Assembly: GCA_964540965.1 (NCBI GenBank)
Contig: CAZIOT010000001.1
Coordinates: forward strand, 310,001-374,000
Length of the DNA: 64,000 nt
Reading direction: 5' to 3'
From: JADYZU01 sp964540965
Lineage (GTDB): Bacteria; Pseudomonadota; Alphaproteobacteria; Rhodobacterales; Rhodobacteraceae
This document shows, one piece after another, positions 26,096 to 35,968 of the stretch (positions are counted from its first letter, which is position 1; each line of letters opens with the position of its first letter). A model generated the notes under the pieces. That model did no database searches, was not told where the DNA came from, and worked only from the letters and a program-made list of their open reading frames with translations. A program made the position numbers and the translations under genes.

Positions 26096-26818
26096 CTAGC
26101 CCCCCGGCGCGGGCGATGCAACAGGCGGATAAAGCCGGTCCATGTCGGGCTTTTCGGTCAGGTGCCAGTGGACCCAGATATAGACATGCTGGAACAGCGC
26201 CACGACCAGCGCATTCCACGACCCGAACAGGATCGCGATGCCCCAGAGACCAAGGAAGGCAAGGCCATACATGGCATTCGAGGTGACGGCAAAGGCGCCC
26301 TCGCGCACCATCGGCAGGTCGGCGATATCCTCGCGGAAATGGTCGCCGCCGACGGCTCGGGCAATCGTGAAATGCACGATCACCGAATACATGACCCAGA
26401 CCGAGACGGCGATCAGGGCAAGGCCCAGCGGGATTTCCAGCCAGCGCCAGCCGGTCAGGCGCGACGGATCGGCCCAGCCGGTCAGGATCAGAATCACGGG
26501 CCGGGCGATCAGAAAGGGCAGGAACACGGCCTGCCAGACGGCAAGATCGCGGTCGCCAAGGAACCGCGTCAGCACCCCGCGGTGCAGTTGCAGCCGGAAC
26601 ACCAGCGCGACCAGCACCTGATGCGCCACCGCCAGCCAGATGCCAAGCAGCGCCCAGCCGGTCGAGGTCAGGCCCAGAACCCGCGGCGCAAAGGCCGGAT
26701 CGTGCAAAAGCGCCGACGCCCCCGCCACCAGCAGCACGATCAGGCCCAGATGCAGGACCTGCCCTTCGGCGATGTCGCGCCAGGTTGACCGGGCGCGAAT
26801 TCCGGCGATGCGGCCCAT
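26096..26818 (-). CDS. membrane methyltransferase-like protein (PEMT/ICMT type)
   Basis: A 240-residue protein with about six hydrophobic segments. The C-terminal part, REGAFAVTSNAMYGLAFLGLWG followed by QHVYIWVHWHLTEKPDM, has the layout of phospholipid N-methyltransferases and isoprenylcysteine methyltransferases, with a Tyr after a small polar pair and a late acidic residue. Residue matching is loose, and the GPYxxxRHPMY core is not exact. It is divergent from cutC. Confidence 0.5.
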   Translation of the reverse strand: MGRIAGIRARSTWRDIAEGQVLHLGLIVLLVAGASALLHDPAFAPRVLGLTSTGWALLGIWLAVAHQVLVALVFRLQLHRGVLTRFLGDRDLAVWQAVFLPFLIARPVILILTGWADPSRLTGWRWLEIPLGLALIAVSVWVMYSVIVHFTIARAVGGDHFREDIADLPMVREGAFAVTSNAMYGLAFLGLWGIAILFGSWNALVVALFQHVYIWVHWHLTEKPDMDRLYPPVASPAPGG

Positions 26819-26886
26819 GCTGGTATCCTTTTGCTGTCCGGTGCAGGATGGGCCTGCACCGCAGTCGCGGTCAAGGGAGGCGGGTC

Positions 26887-27603
26887 ATGATGCTCGAGGT
26901 CTGCGTCGATGGTCCCGAGGGCCTGATCGCCGCCGTCGAAGGCGGTGCCGACCGGGTGGAACTGTGTTCGGCCCTTGCGCTGGGCGGGCTGACGCCCCTG
27001 CCGGTGCTGGTGGACATGGCGGTGTCTCTCGACATGCCCGCCGTCGCCATGATCCGCCCGCGCCCCGGCGATTTCGTCTGGACGGCCGCCGAAGTCGACC
27101 AGATGCGGCGCGAGGTCGATGCCGCGCAGGACATGGGCGCGATCGGCGTGGTGCTGGGCGCAAGCCTGCCCGACGGCAGGCTGGATGCCGAGGTGCTGCG
27201 CCGCCTGCTGGAAGGCGTGGACGACGAACGCGAGGCGGTGCTGCACCGCGCCTTCGACCTGACCCCCGATCCGTTCGAGGCGCTGGAAACCGCCATCGCG
27301 CTGGGGTTCGACCGGATCCTCACTTCGGGTCAGGCCCTGCGCGCGGTCGATGCCCTGCGCCTTCTGTCGCTGCTGGTCGAGAGGGCCCGCGGCCGCATCA
27401 CCATCCTGCCGGGCAGCGGCATCACGGTCGAGAATGTCGGGCAGATCCTTGACGCGCTGCCGGTGGATGAAATCCACGCCTCGTGTTCGCGGGCGATCCC
27501 GCAGATGCCGGGGGCGGTGCGGCTGGGCTTTACCGCGCCGGAACGGCGGGAAACCGATGCCGGATTGGTCCGCGCCCTCGGGGCGGCGCTCAGGCTGCGC
27601 TGA
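26887..27603 (+). CDS. cutC: copper homeostasis protein CutC
   Basis: A 238-residue TIM-barrel protein: MLEVCVDGPEGLIAAVEGGADRVELC (read in two parts), GGLTP, VAMIRPRPGDFVW, LHRAFD, ILTSGQ, ILPGSGIT and EIHASC match CutC. In bacteria it is linked to copper tolerance, but the catalytic role is unclear. The start is the first of two adjacent ATGs (26887), after AGGGAGG. Confidence 0.93.
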   Translation: MMLEVCVDGPEGLIAAVEGGADRVELCSALALGGLTPLPVLVDMAVSLDMPAVAMIRPRPGDFVWTAAEVDQMRREVDAAQDMGAIGVVLGASLPDGRLDAEVLRRLLEGVDDEREAVLHRAFDLTPDPFEALETAIALGFDRILTSGQALRAVDALRLLSLLVERARGRITILPGSGITVENVGQILDALPVDEIHASCSRAIPQMPGAVRLGFTAPERRETDAGLVRALGAALRLR

Positions 27604-27790
27604 GGCTGCCCCAAGGGCGCGGGGGACCGGCTGTCGTGAGTGGTGGCCCCGTGAGTGGTGGCTCAGGCCTTGCCGGTCGTTCCGGGGGGACGTGTCGAGA
27701 GGTCCCGGATCAGATTAGCACACTCGCCCGATGGTTGCACCCGCCATTTCTGGGGAGGGGCGGAACCCGCCGATTTCGCCCTCTGTTGCC

Positions 27791-27820
27791 CTTGCGCAAC
27801 GGGGCTGCGCACCCCAACTA
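27791..27820 (+). promoter_or_regulatory. candidate heat-shock (RpoH) promoter of clpB
   Basis: CTTGCG at 27791-27796 and CCCCAACTA at 27812-27820 are separated by 15 bp. This fits the CTTGAA-N(13-17)-CCCCAT pattern recognised by sigma32. It lies about 80 bp before the clpB start, and clpB is a classical heat-shock gene. The rest of 27604-27898 holds only a 12-bp direct repeat (GTGAGTGGTGGC at about 27636 and 27651). Confidence 0.5.
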
Positions 27821-27898
27821 GCCCTCAAGGCCCGGACCCCGGTTGTGCCGCCTTGCGGGCAACCGAAATCACGCCGGGTGCTGCAAAGGGAGAATTGC

Positions 27899-30514
<2,616 letters not shown>

Positions 30515-30518
30515 TGCG

Positions 30519-30552
30519 AAACCGCCCCGGAGGTGACTCCGGGGCGGTTTTT
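30519..30552 (+). terminator. rho-independent terminator of clpB
   Basis: A perfect 14-bp stem, AAACCGCCCCGGAG / CTCCGGGGCGGTTT, with loop GTGA, ending in a T-run. It begins 5 bp after the clpB stop. Its A/T ends would also let it work on the other strand for the converging hypothetical gene. Confidence 0.9.
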
Positions 30553-30553
30553 C

Positions 30554-30579
30554 GTAGGGTGGGACAAGTCCCACCTTAC
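30554..30579. repeat. GTAAGGTGGG palindromic repeat, copy 1
   Basis: GTAGGGTGGGAC-AA-GTCCCACCTTAC, a 12-bp inverted repeat with one mismatch, between the clpB terminator and the next gene. It is the same family as copies near 31219, 35650, 46441 and 48000. Confidence 0.7.
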
Positions 30580-30583
30580 CCCC

Positions 30584-31036
30584 TCAATACTTGCCCCACA
30601 GCGCGGCCATCTGCCCCTGATTGTTGGCATAGCCCTGCACCCAGTTGCCGTAGGCGTCCTGATAGACCTGCGGCGCCGCCAGAAATCCCTGGTTCTGCGC
30701 GCCCATCTGCGCCCATTGCTCGGCCCGGTCAGCCATCGCATTGGCATAGCCCTCCTGGCTGAAGCCGCCGGTATAGGCAAAGGCATAGGCGTAGTCGGCA
30801 AGGCTGCCGTAGAACTGCCCGCTTTGCACCGCCTGCTGATACATCATCTGGATCCGCGGATCGTTCATGTTGGTGGCGATGATGTCGTTCAGCCCGCCCT
30901 GCATCGCGCCGTTCAGTTGCGCGTTGAAGGCGTCGTTCATGGCGTTCAGATCCTGCGCATGGGCGGTGCCGGCGATCTGCGACAGGCCAAAGGCAATGGC
31001 GAGGGCGCCGGCGGCGATGCGGATGGTGCGGGTCAT
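30584..31036 (-). CDS. small secreted hypothetical protein
   Basis: A 150-residue protein with a clear Sec signal peptide (MTRTIRIAAGALAIAFGLSQ...TAHAQ, cleavage near residue 28). The mature part is rich in Asn, Gln, Ala, Met and Tyr, has no Cys, and repeats MxQ/YxNA-like stretches (for example AYAFAYTGGFSQEGYANAM). I do not recognise a family. It is probably periplasmic. It stands alone, convergent with clpB. Confidence 0.75.
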   Translation of the reverse strand: MTRTIRIAAGALAIAFGLSQIAGTAHAQDLNAMNDAFNAQLNGAMQGGLNDIIATNMNDPRIQMMYQQAVQSGQFYGSLADYAYAFAYTGGFSQEGYANAMADRAEQWAQMGAQNQGFLAAPQVYQDAYGNWVQGYANNQGQMAALWGKY

Positions 31037-31185
31037 GTCGGTCTCTCCTGAAGGTGTCGGGCTGAATTGCCCTTCTGTAATCCAAGGCGCGGCGGCGCCG
31101 GAAAACGGGTCAGGATTCTTGAAGATTTTTTGCCAGGTCAGGGCGCCCTTTCGGAAAATCTCAAAATTTCAATGGCATGGCCCAG

Positions 31186-31216
31186 AAAAACAAAACGCCG
31201 CCCCAAAGGGCGGCGT
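31186..31216 (-). terminator. rho-independent terminator of the rplS-rpmE end
   Basis: On the minus strand, ACGCCGCCC-TTTG-GGGCGGCGT is followed by a T-rich tract, about 30 bp after the rpmE stop. It closes the ffh-to-rpmE cluster. Confidence 0.85.
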
Positions 31217-31218
31217 CC

Positions 31219-31238
31219 GTAAGGTGGGTGAAACCCAC
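31219..31238. repeat. GTAAGGTGGG palindromic repeat, copy 2 (partial)
   Basis: GTAAGGTGGGT-GAA-ACCCAC: the left arm is complete and the right arm is shortened. It lies between rpmE and its terminator. Confidence 0.6.
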
Positions 31239-31248
31239 GGGACCGGGA

Positions 31249-31470
31249 TCAGAACCCCAGACCGGCATACTTGTTCTTGAACTTCGACACGCGGCCGCCG
31301 GTGTCCAGCAGCTTGGTGCCGCCGCCGGTCCAGGCCGGGTGCGACAGCGGGTCGATGTCAAGCGACATGGTGTCGCCTTCCTTGCCCCAGGTGGTCTTCA
31401 TCTTGATCATGGTGCCGTCGGTCATCTTGACGTCGATCAGATGGTATTCGGGATGGATGCCGTCCTTCAT
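31249..31470 (-). CDS. rpmE: 50S ribosomal protein L31
   Basis: A 73-residue bL31: MKDGIHPEYHLIDVKMTDG, SLDIDPLSHPAWTGG and RVSKFKNKYAGLGF. It has no cysteines, so it is the zinc-free (C-) form. The start ATG 31470 lies 1 bp after the rplS stop; the longer frame is the shadow of rplS. Confidence 0.96.
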   Translation of the reverse strand: MKDGIHPEYHLIDVKMTDGTMIKMKTTWGKEGDTMSLDIDPLSHPAWTGGGTKLLDTGGRVSKFKNKYAGLGF

Positions 31471-31471
31471 C

Positions 31472-31846
31472 TCACTCACCCTTCGGCTTGTAGTTGGTGA
31501 CTTCGGCGATACGGGCGGATTTGCCGCGACGGTCGCGCAGGTAGTACAGCTTCGCCCGGCGAACCTTGCCGCGGCGGACGACGGTGATCGAATCGATGTT
31601 GGTCGAATACAGCGGGAAAATCCGCTCCACGCCCTCACCGAAGGAAATCTTGCGGACGGTGAACGAGGCGGCGATGCCCGAGCCGTGCTTGCGGCTGATG
31701 ACCACGCCTTCATAGTTCTGCACGCGGGTGCGCGTGCCTTCCGTCACCTTGTAGCCCACGCGCACGGTGTCGCCGGGCTTGAAGTCGGGGATGTCCTTCC
31801 CCAGCGAAGCGATCTGCTCCGCTTCGAGTTGTGCGATCAGATTCAT
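31472..31846 (-). CDS. rplS: 50S ribosomal protein L19
   Basis: A 124-residue bL19 at the 30S-50S interface: DIPDFKPGDTVRVGYKVTEG, RVQNYEGVVISRKHGSG, FPLYSTNIDSITVVRRGKVRRAKLYYLRDRRGK (read in parts). It follows trmD by 39 bp in the conserved rpsP-rimM-trmD-rplS order. Confidence 0.97.
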   Translation of the reverse strand: MNLIAQLEAEQIASLGKDIPDFKPGDTVRVGYKVTEGTRTRVQNYEGVVISRKHGSGIAASFTVRKISFGEGVERIFPLYSTNIDSITVVRRGKVRRAKLYYLRDRRGKSARIAEVTNYKPKGE

Positions 31847-31885
31847 CTGACGCTCCTATGCTGCCTGCGGTTGACCCACAGAGTT

Positions 31886-32713
31886 TCACGCGTCCTCATG
31901 GCTCTGGTCTTCATCCGGGTCCAAGCCGTGCCGCGCACGGTATGCCCGCCAGAGGTCAGGTCGCCGTTCCTTGGTCAGCCTTTCGGCCGCTGCCTTCCGC
32001 CAGGACGCCACGTTCGCGTGATGGCCGGACAGAAGAATGTCCGGTATCGCACGACCCTCCCACACGGCAGGCTTCGTATACTGGGGATGTTCGAGGAGGC
32101 CATCCGAAAAGGATTCATCCTCGGTCGAACCGTGATTCCCGAGCACGCGGGGTATAAGGCGGACGCTGGCGTCGATCAAGGCCATTGCGGCGATCTCTCC
32201 GCCGGTCATGACGAAATCGCCAAGGCTGATTTCCTCGATGCCGAAGGCCTCGGTCACGCGGTCGTCCAGCCCCTCGAACCGGCCGCAGATCAGGGTGACG
32301 CCGGGGCCTTGTGCCAGGCGTTGCGCCATCCCTTGCGTGAACGGTTTCCCCCGGGGTGTCAGATAGATGACCGGGGTGCCGGGGCGCGCGCCCTGTTGGG
32401 CCGAGCGGATCGCGGCGGCCATGATGTCGGGGCGCAGGACCAGCCCCGGCCCACCGCCGGCCGGCGTGTCGTCGACCTTGCGGTGCGGGCCTTCGCCGAA
32501 ATCGCGCAGGGCGATAGGCCGCAACTGCCAGATGCCCTCGGCCAGCGCCTTGCCGGTCAGGCTTTCGCCCAGCACCCCGGGAAAGGCCTGCGGCACCAGG
32601 GTGATGACCTGCGCCACCCAGGCGCGCGACAGCATCTCGTCCGCCATCAGGTCGGATGGCGTCAGCGACAGGCGCACCGATTTGCGGCCGATGGATTTTC
32701 CGGTCTGGCTCAT
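31886..32713 (-). CDS. trmD: tRNA (guanine37-N1)-methyltransferase
   Basis: A SPOUT methyltransferase making m1G37, 275 residues, somewhat longer at the N-terminus than usual. The trefoil-knot motifs are present: GGGPGLVLRPDIM, VIYLTPRGKPFTQ, LICGRFEGLDDRV, EISLGDFVMTGGEIAAM and HPQYTKPAVWEGR. The start chosen is ATG 32713 (MSQTGKS). In most relatives trmD follows rimM directly; here two sulfotransferase-like genes and a rimM fragment intervene. Confidence 0.96.
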   Translation of the reverse strand: MSQTGKSIGRKSVRLSLTPSDLMADEMLSRAWVAQVITLVPQAFPGVLGESLTGKALAEGIWQLRPIALRDFGEGPHRKVDDTPAGGGPGLVLRPDIMAAAIRSAQQGARPGTPVIYLTPRGKPFTQGMAQRLAQGPGVTLICGRFEGLDDRVTEAFGIEEISLGDFVMTGGEIAAMALIDASVRLIPRVLGNHGSTEDESFSDGLLEHPQYTKPAVWEGRAIPDILLSGHHANVASWRKAAAERLTKERRPDLWRAYRARHGLDPDEDQSHEDA

Positions 32714-32758
32714 GGCGCCGGCTTCTACGCCAGTGCCGCGCAAAGCGCGAGGGGGGCC

Positions 32759-33493
32759 TTAGCCGCCCGCCGCGCCATGCGCCCTGGCCAGCCGGTCGCG
32801 CAGGCTGGCGGGCAGGTCGGCCAGTTCCAGCAGCGCGCCGCCCGGCCCCGCCGGATGCTGCATCGCCTCTTCCAGCGGCAGGGCATAGACCGCGACCGGG
32901 GCCAGCGCGCCGGCGATCTCGGCCACGGTGGCGTCCAGATCCAGCGCGGCGAACTTTCGGCGAAAGGCGGGCAGGCCGCCGCTGTCGCCATGCGCCATCT
33001 GAAACCACTGCTCGCGCAGCCAGCTGTCGCGGCTGCGCGTGGTATAGACCACGGCGATCTCTGCCGCGGGCCAGCGTTCGGCCAGCCAGCCGGTCACGAG
33101 GGCGCAAAGGACGCCGGCATGGCCGTAATCCCGGACCGGGCCCTGACCGGGCGGCAGGCCGGAAAGCCCGGCCGCCGAAATGACCAGATCGCGCCCCGGC
33201 TGTGGCGGATGCTCGATGAACACCCGCTCAAGCGCTGCGACCATATCGGCCAGCACCAGCGGATTGCCCTTGCGCGCATAGCTGCGCGCCACATGCAGCA
33301 CCGGGTCGAGATGCCGCGGCAGCATCACATGCAGATGCGCGGCAAGATGGTCGCGCTCGTCCCAGAGCAGTTTTTCGATCGCGGCATTGCCGGTGTGGTG
33401 AAACCCCGGATGCAGCAGGATACGGGAAGGGGCGGCGGGCAGGGCGAACCTCGTCAGTCGCGGGGGGTGCCCGCCGACAGTGCCGGGCCGCAT
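32759..33493 (-). CDS. sulfotransferase-like protein with degenerate P-loop (copy B)
   Basis: A 244-residue protein with the same layout as the gene at 33840-34664: an N-terminal P-loop-like HPGFHHTGNAAIEKLL, middle GRDLVISAAGLSG, IAVVYTTRSRDSWLREQWFQM and C-terminal HPAGPGGALLELADLP. The 5'-phosphosulfate-binding loop of true sulfotransferases (GFHKTGTST in the neighbour) has lost its Lys and Ser/Thr residues, so PAPS binding is doubtful. The start is uncertain; ATG 33493 has no good ribosome site. Its position between rimM and trmD is unusual. Confidence 0.7.
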   Translation of the reverse strand: MRPGTVGGHPPRLTRFALPAAPSRILLHPGFHHTGNAAIEKLLWDERDHLAAHLHVMLPRHLDPVLHVARSYARKGNPLVLADMVAALERVFIEHPPQPGRDLVISAAGLSGLPPGQGPVRDYGHAGVLCALVTGWLAERWPAAEIAVVYTTRSRDSWLREQWFQMAHGDSGGLPAFRRKFAALDLDATVAEIAGALAPVAVYALPLEEAMQHPAGPGGALLELADLPASLRDRLARAHGAAGG

Positions 33494-33529
33494 GGCCGCG
33501 GGTCAAGCCCCGGCTTGCGCCGGTCGGGG

Positions 33530-33740
33530 TCAGCTTGCCGCCGGCGGATCGGCGACGATTCGGCCGGCGGCCAGATCGACTGTCGGCACGACGGCATGGG
33601 TGAAGGGCAGAAGCAGGCCGTCGCCGCCCGCCCCGGCGATTTCCAGCAGGTCGCCGGCGCCATGGTTCAGCACCGCCTTGACCCGGCCAAGCCGCGCGCC
33701 GCCGGTATCGACGACCTCAAGCCCGATCAGGTCGGCGTGA
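33530..33740 (-). pseudogene. 3' fragment of rimM (duplicated PRC-barrel end)
   Basis: Bases 33541-33740 match 34678-34877 (the rimM 3' end) with three mismatches in 200 bp (at 33560, 33590 and 33719). The frame remains open and encodes the last 66 or so residues of the RimM PRC-barrel domain, from HADLIGLEVVD to IVADPP, then ends AAS-stop at 33530. There is no start codon or N-terminal domain. Beyond 33740 similarity stops abruptly. It lies between the two sulfotransferase-like genes. The rest of the 33494-33839 gap holds nothing recognisable. Confidence 0.9.
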
Positions 33741-33839
33741 CATACTCCGGTCGCAGGAGAGGCGCGCGCAGCCGGTTGTCCGGTTTCCTGCCGCGGTCGT
33801 CCCCCTCGGGCGGGCAAGGTCGCTCCGCCTGTGAGAGGG

Positions 33840-34664
33840 TCAGCCGGGACGCCAGCCCCAGCGGCCCACGCCCGCGGCCCGCGCGAGGGCGGCCTTGCGC
33901 GCCTGAACCTCGTCATCGCCCATACCCGACCGGTTCAGCGCCAGCATCTCGGCAGCAAGCGCGTCGTCCTGGCCGTGGTTGACCGCGTCCACCGGCCGCA
34001 GCGCCGCACGCAAGGGCGCGCCGAGGTCAAGCAGATCAAGCAGCGCGCCGCCCGGGCCAAGGGGATGCAGGCTCGCCTCATTCAGCCGCACTTCATGCAC
34101 GCGGACCGAGGGGATCGCGTCGGCAATCCGCGCGGTCTCGGCGCTCAGATCAATGCCGCCCAGCCGCACCCGGAAGGCGTCCCAGTCCTCGGTCAGGCGC
34201 TGTCCGCGGATGTGGTGCCGCCAGGCGCTCCAGAGCCAGTCACGCGCATCGCGCGTCGTAAGCACCACCTCGATACGCCGGTCAGGCAGTTGCGCCCGCA
34301 GGATCCCGACCAGTCGGGCGATCATCCGCGGCGCGGCACGGTAATCGGTGAGTCCCGGCCAACCGGGACAACGGCCCGACAGGCTCTCGGAACTGAGTAA
34401 AAGGTCGCGCCCCGACAGCGCCGGCCCCTCGGTGAGCATTTGGTCGACGGCTACGGCATAGGCCGCCGGAAGATCCGTCGCACCCTGCGTCGAATACAGC
34501 ATGGACAGTCGACTCAGGTTCTGCATGTCTTCGACCAGGCGCAGCGACAGGCAGGCGGCAAGCACGCCGGCATTATGGCGCAGGAACTGCTGGGCGGTGC
34601 TGGTTCCGGTCTTGTGGAAACCGGCATGGATCAGAACACGGTGTCCCGCCCCCCGGCCTGTCAT
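33840..34664 (-). CDS. sulfotransferase family protein (copy A)
   Basis: A 274-residue P-loop protein with IHAGFHKTGTSTAQQFL near residue 12 as the PAPS 5'-phosphosulfate loop, and EVVLTTRDARDWLWSAWRHH as the likely 3'-phosphate region. LHPLGPGGALLDLLDLG near the end is shared with copy B. It would transfer sulfate to a carbohydrate or other hydroxyl acceptor. The start ATG overlaps the rimM stop (TGATG), so it is translated with rimM. It is absent from the classical rimM-trmD operon and looks inserted. Confidence 0.8.
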   Translation of the reverse strand: MTGRGAGHRVLIHAGFHKTGTSTAQQFLRHNAGVLAACLSLRLVEDMQNLSRLSMLYSTQGATDLPAAYAVAVDQMLTEGPALSGRDLLLSSESLSGRCPGWPGLTDYRAAPRMIARLVGILRAQLPDRRIEVVLTTRDARDWLWSAWRHHIRGQRLTEDWDAFRVRLGGIDLSAETARIADAIPSVRVHEVRLNEASLHPLGPGGALLDLLDLGAPLRAALRPVDAVNHGQDDALAAEMLALNRSGMGDDEVQARKAALARAAGVGRWGWRPG

Positions 34665-35167
34665 CAGAACGCCCCGTCCGGCGGATCGGCGACGATACGG
34701 CCGGCGGCCAGATCGACTGTCGGCACCACGGCATGGGTGAAGGGCAGAAGCAGGCCGTCGCCGCCCGCCCCGGCGATTTCCAGCAGGTCGCCGGCGCCAT
34801 GGTTCAGCACCGCCTTGACCCGGCCAAGCCGCGCGCCGCCGGTATCGACGACCTCGAGCCCGATCAGGTCGGCGTGATAGAATTCGTCATCGGGCAGGTG
34901 CGGCAGGCGGGAACGGTCGGCCGTCAGGCGCTGGCCGCGCAGGGCGTCGGCCTCTTCCTTGGTCGAAATCCCCTCGATCCGCGCAATAAGCGCGCCCTGC
35001 GTCGCCCCGGTGATGACCACGACACGCAGCACGCGGCCGTTGTCGCAGGTCAGCGGAGTGTAGATGGCAATATCCTCGGGCGCGGCGCAAAAGCTTTTCA
35101 GCCGCACCTCGCCGCGGACGCCAAAGGCGCCGGCGATCTGGCCCACGACAATGCCCGCAGCAGTCAT
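34664..35167 (-). CDS. rimM: ribosome maturation factor RimM
   Basis: A 30S assembly factor acting on the head domain with S19, 167 residues. The N-terminal RimM domain (GIVVGQIAGAFGVRGEVRLKSF) is followed by the PRC-barrel (HADLIGLEVVDTGG to ADPPDGAF). Its last 200 bp are duplicated at 33541-33740. It lies 109 bp downstream of rpsP, with a dispersed repeat in the gap, and overlaps the sulfotransferase gene. Confidence 0.96.
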   Translation of the reverse strand: MTAAGIVVGQIAGAFGVRGEVRLKSFCAAPEDIAIYTPLTCDNGRVLRVVVITGATQGALIARIEGISTKEEADALRGQRLTADRSRLPHLPDDEFYHADLIGLEVVDTGGARLGRVKAVLNHGAGDLLEIAGAGGDGLLLPFTHAVVPTVDLAAGRIVADPPDGAF

Positions 35168-35204
35168 TCGGCACCCGCGTCATCAGACAAGAGCACTTCT
35201 GCCC

Positions 35205-35259
35205 TCATTCTTCGTCTGCAAATATCCCACGGGGGTCCGGGGGTGTGAAACCCCCGGCG
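35205..35259. repeat. dispersed intergenic element, copy 2, with hairpin
   Basis: CATTCTTCGTCTGCAAATATCC followed by a G-rich stretch closely matches the right arm of the inverted repeat at 61842-61863. A hairpin of the CCGGGGGTGTGAAACCCCCGG type directly follows. It fills most of the rpsP-rimM gap. Confidence 0.55.
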
Positions 35260-35276
35260 CCTCCGCAAGGGCGGCG

Positions 35277-35624
35277 TTATTCGGCCGCAGCGGCCTTGGC
35301 GGCCTTCTTCTCGGCGCGCTCCTTGGCGGCCTTGCCGGGTTCGCCCTTCTTGGGGTTGGCCCGTTCGGCTTTGGGCCGCGCACCGGCGGCCTCAAGGAAG
35401 CGCGCCACGCGGTCGGTCGGCTGCGCGCCCTGGCCCAGCCAGTATTGAACGCGCTCGAGGTTGATCTTCACCCGGTCCTCGCTGTCCTTGGGCAGCATCG
35501 GCGCATAGGTGCCCAGCTTCTCGATGAAGCGGCCGTCGCGGGGCATCCGCGAATCGGCGGCGACGATCGAATAGTAGGGGCGCTTCTTGGAACCGCCGCG
35601 GGCGAGCCGGATTTTCATGGCCAT
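35277..35624 (-). CDS. rpsP: 30S ribosomal protein S16
   Basis: A 115-residue bS16: MKIRLARGGSKKRPYYSIV, DSRMPRDGRFIEKLGTYAP, RVQYWLGQGAQPTDRV. A Lys/Ala-rich C-terminal tail of about 35 residues is common in alphaproteobacteria. It follows the chorismate mutase gene by 47 bp. Confidence 0.97.
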   Translation of the reverse strand: MAMKIRLARGGSKKRPYYSIVAADSRMPRDGRFIEKLGTYAPMLPKDSEDRVKINLERVQYWLGQGAQPTDRVARFLEAAGARPKAERANPKKGEPGKAAKERAEKKAAKAAAAE

Positions 35625-35649
35625 GTCGTTTCTCCTTGGATGGCAATGG

Positions 35650-35675
35650 GTAAGGTGGGTCCAGACCCACCTTAC
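35650..35675. repeat. GTAAGGTGGG palindromic repeat, copy 3 (perfect)
   Basis: GTAAGGTGGGTC-CA-GACCCACCTTAC, a perfect 12-bp inverted repeat between rpsP and aroQ. Its right arm supplies the TAA stop codon of the chorismate mutase gene (35672-35674). Confidence 0.8.
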
Positions 35676-35968
35676 GATTGGTGTTTCTCGTGGTGCTTGA
35701 TGACTTCCTGAATGATGAAGTTCAGGAATTTCCTGGCGAAGTCAGGGTCGAGATCGGCCTGTTTCGCAAGATCGGTCAGCCGGGCGATCTGCGCTTCCTC
35801 GCGCACGGGATCGGCCGGTGGTAGCCCGTGTTCGGCCTTGAGCCGGCCCACGGCCTGGGTGTGCTTGAACCTTTCGGCCAGCGTGAACACGAGGATCGCG
35901 TCCAGCCGGTCGATCGAATCGCGGTGCCCCCTGAGGATCTGGGCGGCGCGGGCAGAGGCATCGGTCAT
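35672..35968 (-). CDS. chorismate mutase (AroQ type)
   Basis: A 98-residue all-helical chorismate mutase converting chorismate to prephenate for Phe/Tyr. It shows LRGHRDSIDRLDAILVFTLAERF, then KHTQAVGRLKAEHGLPPADPVREEAQIARL, with the Arg and Lys residues that contact the substrate. The start ATG 35968 overlaps the last GNAT gene (ATGA). It is a stand-alone domain lacking any fused dehydratase. The stop codon lies inside a palindromic repeat. Confidence 0.92.
   Translation of the reverse strand: MTDASARAAQILRGHRDSIDRLDAILVFTLAERFKHTQAVGRLKAEHGLPPADPVREEAQIARLTDLAKQADLDPDFARKFLNFIIQEVIKHHEKHQS

Noticed and set aside
33530..33916. 128-codon minus-strand open frame as an independent gene
   Set aside because: Only its second half resembles anything, and that half is the rimM fragment. 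The first half runs antisense-free into the end of the sulfotransferase gene without family support.
31271..33982. 903-codon plus-strand open frame opposite rpmE-rplS-trmD
   Set aside because: It runs antisense to four recognised genes and has no recognisable domain.
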